8,832 bases of DNA from Firmicutes bacterium UBA5493 (GTDB lineage: Bacteria > Bacillota > Limnochordia > Darwinibacteriales > Darwinibacteriaceae), in the NCBI GenBank assembly GCA_002424045.1, contig DIPH01000035.1, forward strand, positions 1-8,832. The letters run 5' to 3'. The notes below the pieces were generated by a model, which saw only the letters and a list, made by a program, of their open reading frames with translations, ran no database searches and had not been told where the DNA came from. The position numbers and the translations under genes were made by a program. This document shows, piece by piece, positions 1 through 6,367 of the stretch; the stretch's first letter is position 1, and each line of letters starts with the position of its first letter.

Positions 1-1480
1 TCCGGTCAACCTCTGGAATTCTCATGAAGTAGATTAAGATGGCATAAGCCAGTGCTCCTAGTCCTATAGCTAAGATTAAGGCAAAGTTTTCTCTCATGCT
101 TTGGATAAAGAAGTTGAAGCTTCCTAGGGCGATGAGGCCCATTAGTACTGAGGCTACACAGATTTTTACAAAGGATTTGGTGATCTCTTTTAGGCCAAAG
201 CCACCGATCTTACGTCTTAGGGTTATAAAGAGTAATAAGGTTCCAACTATGGCTGCTATACTTGTGGCTAGAGCTAGGCCACCAATGCCTAGGTATTTTG
301 ATAATACTATGTTTAAGATGATGTTGATCACTACTGCTATGGTTGCGTTGATCATTGGTGTTTTAGTGTCTTGTAAGGCGTAGAATGCTCTTGATAAGAT
401 GTCTCTTAGTCCAAAGGCGATCATGCCTATGGAGTAGTAAAATAGGGAGTTGGCTGTCATCTCTATAGCTTCTGGTGTGAAGGCTCCTCTGCCAAAGAGT
501 AGGGTTACTATTTCTTTGGAGAAGATCATGGCTCCTATGGTTGCTGGGATTACTAATAAGTTGATTACTGAGATGGCTTCTGAGATGGAAGCTTTTAGGC
601 CGTGCATATTATCTTCTGCTGCCATCCTAGAGATCATGGGATAAAGAACTGTTAAGATGGAAGCTACAAAGAGTCCTTGGACAAAGCCATTTAGACGATT
701 GGCATAGTTGAGTGCGGAGATTCCCCCTACAGCTATACCTGATGCAAGGGTCCGATCAACGAGAACGTTGATTTGGTTCACCGATTGTCCTGCTATTACA
801 GGTAAAGCTATAATTACCATCTTTTTTATATATTCCTCTTTTAGGTTGAGAACGGGTTGATACCTGTATCCAGTCTTGCGGACGAAGGGGATCAATAATA
901 ACAATTGAGAGGCTGTGGCTAAGACACTGCCTATGGCTATTACGTAAATGTTGGTTTTGGTGCTGATGAATAGGGACGCGATGATCACAAGGTTCATGGG
1001 TAAACCGACTAAAGCCGGTATTATATAGTTATCGTGCATCCTTAAGTAGCCTGCAAAGATGTTCAAAAGAGCGGTGAAGTAAACTCCAAACACGCTGATT
1101 CTAGTGAATCTGATTGCCAGGTCTAAGGTTTCACCACTGAAGCCCGAGGCAAAAATTTTGACGATTGGTTGGGTGAACATTAAGACAATGGCTACTATGA
1201 TCGAGGCCAGTAAGAGTAAGGCATTGCTTAGATTGTTGGTGTATTTGTTTGCTTCCATTTGTCCTTGTTCATTAAGGATTCTGCTATACAAAGGGATGAA
1301 GCTTGTGGCAATTCCCACACTGATGAAGGAAAGAATCACTATGGGAATTGTTTGGGATATGAGATAAGCGTCAGTGATGGCCGACGCTCCGTAGGCGTAT
1401 GATAAGACAATCTCTCGTCCAAATCCTAAAATCTTGGAGAGTATGGTTATAATCATTACTAGAAGTGCTGTTTTTTTCAT
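1..1480 (-). CDS. murJ: MurJ-type lipid II flippase (MOP/MVF family), 3' end cut off by window edge
   Basis: The reading frame is open from an ATG at 1480 down to the window edge with no stop, giving 493 residues. The family is usually about 500-530 aa, so only a short C-terminal tail should be missing. The protein is very hydrophobic, with a dozen or more membrane segments. It starts with the MVF signature SKILGFGRE (15-23) followed by GASAITDAY (31-39). R22 and D37 appear to match conserved charged cavity residues of Escherichia coli MurJ. Other typical MurJ segments are VDRTLASG (241-248), FGRGAFTPE (329-337) and LQDTKTPM (369-376). An in-frame TAA lies 15 bases upstream, so this ATG is the first possible start; a GGGG stretch 7 nt before it is a modest ribosome-binding site. 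Known role: flipping undecaprenyl-linked precursors across the inner membrane. Inference: here it could flip the locus's own repeat unit, or be the peptidoglycan flippase at the end of the locus. Its plus strand is G-rich, unlike the neighbouring gene. Confidence 0.93.
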   Translation of the reverse strand, partial: MKKTALLVMIITILSKILGFGREIVLSYAYGASAITDAYLISQTIPIVILSFISVGIATSFIPLYSRILNEQGQMEANKYTNNLSNALLLLASIIVAIVLMFTQPIVKIFASGFSGETLDLAIRFTRISVFGVYFTALLNIFAGYLRMHDNYIIPALVGLPMNLVIIASLFISTKTNIYVIAIGSVLATASQLLLLIPFVRKTGYRYQPVLNLKEEYIKKMVIIALPVIAGQSVNQINVLVDRTLASGIAVGGISALNYANRLNGFVQGLFVASILTVLYPMISRMAAEDNMHGLKASISEAISVINLLVIPATIGAMIFSKEIVTLLFGRGAFTPEAIEMTANSLFYYSIGMIAFGLRDILSRAFYALQDTKTPMINATIAVVINIILNIVLSKYLGIGGLALATSIAAIVGTLLLFITLRRKIGGFGLKEITKSFVKICVASVLMGLIALGSFNFFIQSMRENFALILAIGLGALAYAILIYFMRIPEVDR

Positions 1481-1568
1481 TGAGGTACCCCATTAATTCA
1501 AGTGTAAATAACACTGCAAGACTACACCAAACCCAAGTTGCAGATTTCTATCTAGTCGGAAGCCAAGA
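1481..1568 (-). promoter_or_regulatory. 88-bp spacer upstream of murJ, possible weak promoter
   Basis: This is the gap between the acyltransferase stop and the murJ start. On the minus strand, TTGGGT (1536-1531) and TGTTAT (1513-1508) are separated by exactly 17 nt, a possible sigma-70-type pair, but they match only 3/6 and 4/6 of the consensus. A small hairpin AGTGT-TATTT-ACACT (1515-1501) has no T-run, so it is not a terminator. A 9-bp direct repeat (CAAGACTAC on the plus strand, at 1517-1525 and 1564-1572) brackets the gap and is probably chance. A promoter here is only a possibility. Confidence 0.2.
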
Positions 1569-2474
1569 CTACCCAATGGATTTGATAAACTGGATGAACT
1601 TCTTGTGTTCGATTGCAAAGTTGCCAGTCACAGCGGACCCATCCTCCACATTCAAAGTTGCCACCGCCCCGATGTTCACCCGTGCTCCTTCACCAACTAT
1701 CAGGCCATTTGATATTGTTGCGCCTACACCTATCCATGTTCGATCCTTAATAATGGTCCGACCACCAATCAAGGAACCAGCTACTAAAAATACTGCTTTA
1801 CCCAGCTTTACTCCGTGTGCAATATGAACTAGGTTATCAATCTTACAAAAATCGCTAATCATTGTTGCATCCCAAGGATATATTGCCTTGTCAATACATA
1901 CATTATATTGGATTTCTACATTACTTCCTACGTTTGTCCACCCAGCATGTTTTACCGACAGCACCTCACCATTTGGTAATCTCTTGAACTCATAACCATC
2001 TCCTCCGACTACTGTCCCCGCCCCAACAAACGTATTATCTCCAATAATAGTGTTTTCTTTGATAGACACGAACTCCTCAATAATTACATTGTTTCCAATC
2101 CTTACATTTCGATCAGCAATACATGCCATATCACTTATTCTACACCCGTGACCAATTTCTGTCTTGAAATTCTTAGATAACATATACTCATCTGACCCAA
2201 CCAAATGGTTATGCAGTCTGAAAAACGATATTCTTGGACTCTGACTAATACATACCCCTTTTGCGCGAATTAGGCTTGATATTTCGGGAGTTGTGATTAC
2301 CATGCTCGCGTTCGAACTTATCTGATCGACATATTTGGCATCATCTATAAACGTGCAAAAATCCATATCGATCTCGCTCACAGCGAGAGCTAGTGTACTA
2401 AAATCGTTATCTTGAACAACTTCACTGATCTCGAGTTTTTCCTTGAATTGGTCTGTAATCTGGGATAGTCTCAT
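1569..2474 (-). CDS. LpxD-like left-handed beta-helix acyltransferase (probable nucleotide-sugar N-acyltransferase)
   Basis: The protein is 301 aa. Residues 1 to about 105 form a non-repetitive N-terminal domain like the uridine-binding domain of LpxD. Residues about 106-285 form hexapeptide repeats of a left-handed beta-helix (for example IGNNVIIEEFVSI, IIGDNTFVGAGTVVGGDGYEF). The LpxD core signature is clear: GGDGYEF (157-163), CID (193-195), KIDNLVHIAHGVKLG (211-225). H220 aligns with the catalytic His of LpxD (H239 in E. coli). The NGH motif that holds a second LpxD His reads NGL (256-258) here. The C-terminus (GNFAIEHKKFIQFIKSIG) is short. Family role: acyl transfer to an amino group of a UDP-sugar from acyl-ACP or acyl-CoA. 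Inference from position after the wbpA-wbpB-wbpE block: it acylates the 3-amino group of UDP-GlcNAc(3NH2)A, replacing WbpD. True lipid A LpxD is unlikely because no lpxA, lpxB or lpxC is nearby. The ATG at 2474 follows AAGGA at about 11 nt, and in-frame TGA codons lie just upstream. G+C is lower than in its neighbours. Confidence 0.8.
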   Translation of the reverse strand: MRLSQITDQFKEKLEISEVVQDNDFSTLALAVSEIDMDFCTFIDDAKYVDQISSNASMVITTPEISSLIRAKGVCISQSPRISFFRLHNHLVGSDEYMLSKNFKTEIGHGCRISDMACIADRNVRIGNNVIIEEFVSIKENTIIGDNTFVGAGTVVGGDGYEFKRLPNGEVLSVKHAGWTNVGSNVEIQYNVCIDKAIYPWDATMISDFCKIDNLVHIAHGVKLGKAVFLVAGSLIGGRTIIKDRTWIGVGATISNGLIVGEGARVNIGAVATLNVEDGSAVTGNFAIEHKKFIQFIKSIG

Positions 2475-2503
2475 TGATCATCACATCCTTATTTAGTCTG
2501 CAC

Positions 2504-2533
2504 AAAAAAGCGGATTAATTAGCTTGTCACCGC
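2504..2533 (-). terminator. Possible weak rho-independent terminator or attenuator before the acyltransferase gene
   Basis: On the minus strand GCGG (2533-2530) pairs with CCGC (2513-2510) around a 16-nt loop and is followed immediately by six T (2509-2504). The stem is only 4 bp, so this would be weak. An alternative stem AAGC/GCTT overlaps it. A plus-strand T-run at 2541-2546 follows the same stem on the other side, so the structure is roughly symmetrical. It lies only 30 nt before the acyltransferase start. Confidence 0.3.
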
Positions 2534-2591
2534 CAAAGATTTTTTAACCTAACTCCATGGCCTAATATTCATGCCCATGCGGTTATCACCC

Positions 2592-2620
2592 AAAAAAGAT
2601 ATTACCGCGTTATTCGCTGT
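2592..2620 (-). terminator. Possible weak terminator downstream of the aminotransferase gene
   Basis: On the minus strand ACAGCG-AATAA-CGCGGT (2620-2604) forms a six-pair stem with one A-G mismatch. Six nt (AATATC) separate it from a run of six T (2597-2592). It begins 15 nt after the aminotransferase stop, the right place for an end-of-operon signal. The imperfect stem and the separated T-run make it a weak candidate. Confidence 0.3.
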
Positions 2621-2635
2621 ATGTTCTCGTTAGTT

Positions 2636-3763
2636 CTATAAACTGCTCTTGGCTATTTCACAAACGTTCTCGACCTTGTTTTGTTCCAAATAGGGATGCA
2701 TCGGTAACGATAGAACGGTCTCGGCGGCCTTCTTTGAATTAGGGAACAGACTTGAATCTTGTCCCAGGTTCGCAAATACGGTCTGAGTATGCAAAGGACG
2801 AGGATAATACACCATAGAAGGAATGCCTTGTTCTTTCAGATGGCGTTGCAAAGAATCTCTTTGTTCTTTGTTTTCCATAGTAATGGTGTATTGGGCCCAA
2901 CTAGAATAATACCCATCTGGTACAATAGGCGTTTGGACAATGTCTTTTAACTGTTCTGTATAAAGCTTCGCTACCCTATTAACAGCCTCTAACTCATACT
3001 CAATAAAAGCTACTAGCTTTGGCAAAAGAATAGCTGCCTGTAAGGTGTCAAGTCTAGAATTTACACCAACGGCTCTATTGTCATACTTGTCCTTCAAGGA
3101 ACGACCTTGTGCCCTAATGGAGCGTAAGGTATTGGCTAATTCATCATTGTCGGTAAAGATAGCACCACCATCACCATAACAACCCAAAGGTTTGGCTGGA
3201 AAAAAGGAGGTTGTGGCAGCATCCCCAAAGGAACATACTCTTTTCTCGTTAATGTTTCCACCAAATCCTTGAGCTCCATCTTCTAAGATTAGAAGGTTGT
3301 ATTTCTTAGCAATTTCCTCAATTCTCGGATAATCTGCTGGCAAACCAAACAAATCCACAGGGATGATCACTTTAGGAGTTAGTTTACCTTCTTGAAGTGT
3401 TCGTTCAATTGCCGCTTCTAGAGCGTCTGGACAAATATTAAATGTTTCAGGATCAATATCTACCAATACAGGGGTTGCTCCCCGCACCGAAGCAACACTC
3501 GCGGAAGCAACAAAGGTGAAATCAGTTGTGAAGACCGCATCCCCTGGTCTTATACCCCAAGCTAATAAAACTAAAAGAAGGGCATCAGTTCCGTTAGCAC
3601 AAGAAACACAATGCTTCACGCCAACATATTCGGCCAATTTTTCTTCTAATTCTCCAACTTGGCGCCCGAAAATGAACTGACCGTCTAGTAATACCTTTTT
3701 AATATTGGCATCGATCTTTTCTTGTAGCGCTAAGTACTGTGCTTTCAGATCCCGAAACTCCAT
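2636..3763 (-). CDS. wbpE: PLP-dependent nucleotide-sugar 3-aminotransferase (DegT/DnrJ/EryC1/StrS family, WbpE/WlbC-type)
   Basis: The protein is 375 aa, a normal length for the family. The frame stays open to a TTG at 3778, but AGGAGG (3775-3770) sits 6 nt before the ATG at 3763. The five extra codons would simply be the ribosome-binding site, so 3763 is taken as the start. The sequence is a classic sugar aminotransferase: NGTDAL (57-62) binds PLP phosphate, EDGAQG (161-166) contains the Asp that contacts the pyridine ring, and K191 in FFPAKPLGCYGDGG (187-200) is the Schiff-base lysine. NSRLDTLQAAIL (235-246) is the conserved C-terminal dimer-lobe motif. Predicted reaction: transfer of the glutamate amino group to C3 of UDP-3-keto-GlcNAcA. 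In Pseudomonas aeruginosa WbpE works coupled to WbpB, and here the upstream neighbour is WbpB-like, which supports the assignment. The SD overlaps the upstream TGA, suggesting translational coupling. Confidence 0.9.
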   Translation of the reverse strand: MEFRDLKAQYLALQEKIDANIKKVLLDGQFIFGRQVGELEEKLAEYVGVKHCVSCANGTDALLLVLLAWGIRPGDAVFTTDFTFVASASVASVRGATPVLVDIDPETFNICPDALEAAIERTLQEGKLTPKVIIPVDLFGLPADYPRIEEIAKKYNLLILEDGAQGFGGNINEKRVCSFGDAATTSFFPAKPLGCYGDGGAIFTDNDELANTLRSIRAQGRSLKDKYDNRAVGVNSRLDTLQAAILLPKLVAFIEYELEAVNRVAKLYTEQLKDIVQTPIVPDGYYSSWAQYTITMENKEQRDSLQRHLKEQGIPSMVYYPRPLHTQTVFANLGQDSSLFPNSKKAAETVLSLPMHPYLEQNKVENVCEIAKSSL

Positions 3764-3769
3764 GTTACT

Positions 3770-3775
3770 CCTCCT
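3770..3775 (-). promoter_or_regulatory. Ribosome-binding site of the aminotransferase gene (decides its start)
   Basis: The minus strand reads AGGAGG followed by AGTAAC and then ATG, a near-perfect SD at 6-nt spacing. It partly overlaps the TGA of the oxidoreductase gene (3777-3775). This fixes the aminotransferase start at 3763 rather than the TTG at 3778. Confidence 0.9.
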
Positions 3776-4899
3776 CAAAGATTCGAATTACTAGTGCCAA
3801 GTTTTCTCCACTCAAAATGCTTTATCATGTCAAGAGTAGAGAAGTCTTCTAAAGGTAAACGCACAGGTCTACCCTCTAAAGCAGATTTATAAATAGCTAA
3901 TACTAGTTCCACGGCTTTCTTCCCTGCTTCTCCATCAACCAAGGGTTTCCGTCCCTCACGAATTGCGGAAACCACATCTTCATACAAAGGAGTGTGTCCA
4001 AAACCATAAACGTTAGGTGGATTTTCATGGGACTTGGCTTTCACTTCCTCGGGATCATCTTTTTGATCCGCGAAAGACCATTCTTCGATAATGTTTACAG
4101 ATTTGCCTCCCACTTTGACGGTGCCAGTGTCGCCAAAAATATAGAGAGTTTCTTCTAAATTCTTAGGATACACATTAGTAGTACCCTCGATTAAGCCATA
4201 AGCACCATTAGAGAACTTCATTAGAGCCAGACCCAGATCTTCAGCTTCAATGTAGTCATGTTTTAAACGATCAGTATAAGCAAAGACTTCTTCAATCTCT
4301 TCACCCATCATCCAACGGAGTAGGTCAATATTATGGATACACTGGTTCATTAAAGCACCACCGTCTTGCTCCCATGTACCTCTCCAGGGCGCTTGTTCAT
4401 AATACTGTTTGCCCCTATTCCAGCGAACGTGTGCTGCACCATGTAAGAGGCTGCCGAAACGGTTTTGATCAAAGGCTTCTCTTATCTTTTGGATTGACTT
4501 ATTAAATCGATTTTGATGACAAGAACAAAGCACTACGCCTTTCTCCGCAGCTGCTCCGATCAAACAATCTGCATCAGCTATCGATAAGGCAAGAGGCTTT
4601 TCAATAATGACATGGCAACCAGCATTAATGCAATCTAAACCAATCTGAGCATGACTACCGCTTTCCGTTGCCACGGCCACCAAGTCCAGTTGTTCACCAT
4701 CTAGCATGGCAAGATAATCGGTATATTTCTTTACCTTTTCACTATCCATACCGGCCTGAGTTAGAATTAAATCCATTCTTTCTGGTACTATGTCGCAGAC
4801 TGCAACAAGTTCAATGTTATCCTGATTTGCTTGAACTGCGGCAATGTGATTAGGAGAGATTCTCCCACATCCAATCAGCCCATAGCGTAATTTACCCAT
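3775..4899 (-). CDS. wbpB: Gfo/Idh/MocA-family UDP-GlcNAcA 3-dehydrogenase (WbpB/WlbA-type)
   Basis: The protein is 374 aa. It has an N-terminal Rossmann fold with YGLIGCGRIS (6-15) binding NAD(P), the family EKP motif with K101 (100-102), and a C-terminal alpha/beta substrate domain. GGALMNQCIHNIDLLRW (180-196) carries H189, the expected catalytic His. The Lys and His pair corresponds to the two active-site residues described for WlbA. Predicted role: oxidation of C3 of UDP-GlcNAcA to the 3-keto sugar. The assignment rests on strong context: the preceding gene makes the uronic acid and the following one aminates. Alone, the Gfo/Idh/MocA fold would allow other sugar oxidations. The ATG directly follows the dehydrogenase stop (TAAATG), and its ribosome-binding site CGAGGTG lies inside the end of that gene, so translation is probably coupled. 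Confidence 0.87.
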   Translation of the reverse strand: MGKLRYGLIGCGRISPNHIAAVQANQDNIELVAVCDIVPERMDLILTQAGMDSEKVKKYTDYLAMLDGEQLDLVAVATESGSHAQIGLDCINAGCHVIIEKPLALSIADADCLIGAAAEKGVVLCSCHQNRFNKSIQKIREAFDQNRFGSLLHGAAHVRWNRGKQYYEQAPWRGTWEQDGGALMNQCIHNIDLLRWMMGEEIEEVFAYTDRLKHDYIEAEDLGLALMKFSNGAYGLIEGTTNVYPKNLEETLYIFGDTGTVKVGGKSVNIIEEWSFADQKDDPEEVKAKSHENPPNVYGFGHTPLYEDVVSAIREGRKPLVDGEAGKKAVELVLAIYKSALEGRPVRLPLEDFSTLDMIKHFEWRKLGTSNSNL

Positions 4900-6231
4900 T
4901 TACAACACCTCGATATTGGAGCGCTCTTTAACTTTTTTCATGGCATTCTTGGTATCAAAGACTAACTTCGCGTGTCGTTGCACAAAGTTATAGTCAACTG
5001 TGGTGTGCGCTGTAGTCACAATAACTAAATCCGAAGACTCGATTAGCGCCTGAGTCAAAGCTTCTTCACCTTGTCGCACTACCCCTTCATGGGTGTACTC
5101 CTTAATATGAGGATCATAGAACACTACCTCAGCACCACGTTGATCTAGATGTTCGATCACTTTCAAAGCTGGACTTTCCCTGTAATCATCAATATCTTGT
5201 TTGTAAGCTACACCTAATACCAAGATCCGCGAGCCATTCAGGGGCTTTTTAACACTATTAAGAATACGTGCCGCTCTTTCCACACAATACTCGGGCATCC
5301 GATCGTTGATCATCATGGAAGATTCAATCATGGATGTATGGAAGCCGTACTCTCGTGCCTTCCAAGACAAGTAATAAGGGTCTAAGGGTATACAGTGACC
5401 GCCCAAACCAGGTCCTGGATAAAAAGCCTGGAAGCCGTAAGGTTTAGTCTTAGCTGCTTCGATTACTTCCCAGATATCGATGTTCATTTTATCACTAAGA
5501 ATTGCTAATTCATTAATGAGGCCGATATTAATGTTTCGATAAGTATTTTCTAGGATTTTCTCCATTTCAGCAACTGCTGGACTCGATGCTTTGAACACTT
5601 CGGCTTCTAGGATGTTCTCATATAAAATGGCAGCCATCTCTGTACAGGCAGGTGTTACCCCACCAACCACTTTAGGAGTGTTTTTGGTTTTATAAATTAG
5701 ATTACCAGGATCTACTCGTTCAGGAGAAAAAGCTAGATAAAAATCTTCACCGCATTTCAAGCCGGTGCTTTCTAAAATTGGCTTCAGCAATTCTTCAGTG
5801 GTTCCAGGATAGGTCGTAGATTCCAAGACAATTAGCATATCCTTATGCATGTACTTCGCTACTGTTTCTGTTGAACTCTTCACATAGCTAATGTCTGGTT
5901 GTTGATAAAGATCTAATGGGGTAGGAACACAAATACTAACGCAATCCAACTCAGCGATTCTACTAAAATCACTTGTTGCTGTAAGCATACCTGCCTCAAC
6001 TATCGCTGCTAAATCCTCATCAACTACATCACCTATGTAATTGATCCCCTGATTAACCATGTCCACTTTTTGAGGTTGGATATCAAAGCCGATCACGTTG
6101 TATCCGGCTTTGGCTTTTTCGACAGCAAGTGGGAGACCCACATATCCTAGGCCTAATACTCCAAGCGTTACTGTTTTATTCCTCAAACGAACTTCGAGAC
6201 CACTACACATAGAACGTTGTGCACTGTTCAT
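4900..6231 (-). CDS. wbpA: UDP-N-acetyl-D-glucosamine 6-dehydrogenase (WbpA/WecC-type nucleotide-sugar dehydrogenase)
   Basis: The protein is 443 aa, typical of the UDP-glucose/UDP-GlcNAc/GDP-mannose dehydrogenase superfamily. It has an N-terminal NAD-binding domain with GVLGLGYVGLPLA (24-36), a central helical domain, and a C-terminal UDP-binding domain. FSPERVDPGN (168-177) is typical of the UDP-HexNAc branch. C280 in GPGLGGHCIPLDPYYL (273-288) is the catalytic cysteine, and GVAYKQDIDDYRESPA (340-355) is the C-terminal substrate motif. Predicted reaction: two-step NAD-dependent oxidation of UDP-GlcNAc to UDP-GlcNAcA. The WbpB- and WbpE-like neighbours favour UDP-GlcNAc over UDP-ManNAc (WecC) as substrate. 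GGAGG lies 9 nt before the ATG. This is the first gene of the A-B-E block and follows a 136-bp gap, so it may have its own leader or promoter. Confidence 0.9.
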   Translation of the reverse strand: MNSAQRSMCSGLEVRLRNKTVTLGVLGLGYVGLPLAVEKAKAGYNVIGFDIQPQKVDMVNQGINYIGDVVDEDLAAIVEAGMLTATSDFSRIAELDCVSICVPTPLDLYQQPDISYVKSSTETVAKYMHKDMLIVLESTTYPGTTEELLKPILESTGLKCGEDFYLAFSPERVDPGNLIYKTKNTPKVVGGVTPACTEMAAILYENILEAEVFKASSPAVAEMEKILENTYRNINIGLINELAILSDKMNIDIWEVIEAAKTKPYGFQAFYPGPGLGGHCIPLDPYYLSWKAREYGFHTSMIESSMMINDRMPEYCVERAARILNSVKKPLNGSRILVLGVAYKQDIDDYRESPALKVIEHLDQRGAEVVFYDPHIKEYTHEGVVRQGEEALTQALIESSDLVIVTTAHTTVDYNFVQRHAKLVFDTKNAMKKVKERSNIEVL

Positions 6232-6367
6232 TAGTCATTTCCTCCATTTCAGATTATGCGTTCCGTGACCTAGCCGTCTTGTTAGACTATTTCCGTGGCT
6301 AGCAAGTTTCACTTTTTAGTAGATGTTCGATTAACCCAGACGTGGCACCGCTACGAAGAAAACTAAA
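6232..6367 (-). promoter_or_regulatory. 136-bp leader/spacer with repeats and a nested hairpin upstream of the A-B-E block
   Basis: This is one of two longer gaps in the locus. On the minus strand an imperfect direct repeat, GCTAGCCACGGAA (6303-6291) and GCTAGGTCACGGAA (6274-6261), recurs at about 30 bp. Between the copies GTCT-AACA-AGAC (6287-6276) makes a small hairpin. CTAGCC (6302-6297) pairs with GGCTAG (6275-6270) to extend it, leaving a 9-nt bulge on one side. CATAAT (5/6 of a -10 box) occurs shortly before the SD, but no -35 partner stands at the right distance. There is no T-run after a hairpin, so no terminator is called. A regulatory role is only suggested. Confidence 0.3.
6241..6245 (-). 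promoter_or_regulatory. Ribosome-binding site of the UDP-GlcNAc dehydrogenase gene
   Basis: GGAGG on the minus strand sits 9 nt from the ATG at 6231. A closer ATG (6238) is in another frame and does not lead into the dehydrogenase. The strong SD after a long gap suggests independent initiation rather than coupling. Confidence 0.8.

Noticed and set aside
96..1367. Plus-strand open frames at 96-383, 450-644 and 1104-1367
   Set aside because: They lie opposite the continuous murJ frame, have no recognisable motifs or ribosome-binding sites, and are antisense shadows.
1517..1572. 9-bp direct repeat CAAGACTAC at 1517-1525 and 1564-1572 as insertion-element ends or an attachment site
   Set aside because: Too short, no inverted ends, no integrase or transposase in the window; likely chance.
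1465..1827. Plus-strand 120-codon frame across the murJ/acyltransferase junction
   Set aside because: Most of it is antisense to the conserved beta-helix of the acyltransferase; no family resemblance and no SD.
1569..2474. Calling the acyltransferase lpxD of lipid A synthesis
   Set aside because: It lies in a uronic acid sugar locus without lpxA, lpxB, lpxC or fabZ, lacks the NGH histidine and has a short C-terminus.
3764..3778. TTG at 3778 as start of the aminotransferase
   Set aside because: The added codons are themselves the AGGAGG ribosome-binding site of the ATG at 3763.
2759..4853. Plus-strand frames at 2759-2950 and 4668-4853
   Set aside because: Antisense to well-conserved parts of the aminotransferase and oxidoreductase genes; low-complexity, unrecognisable proteins.
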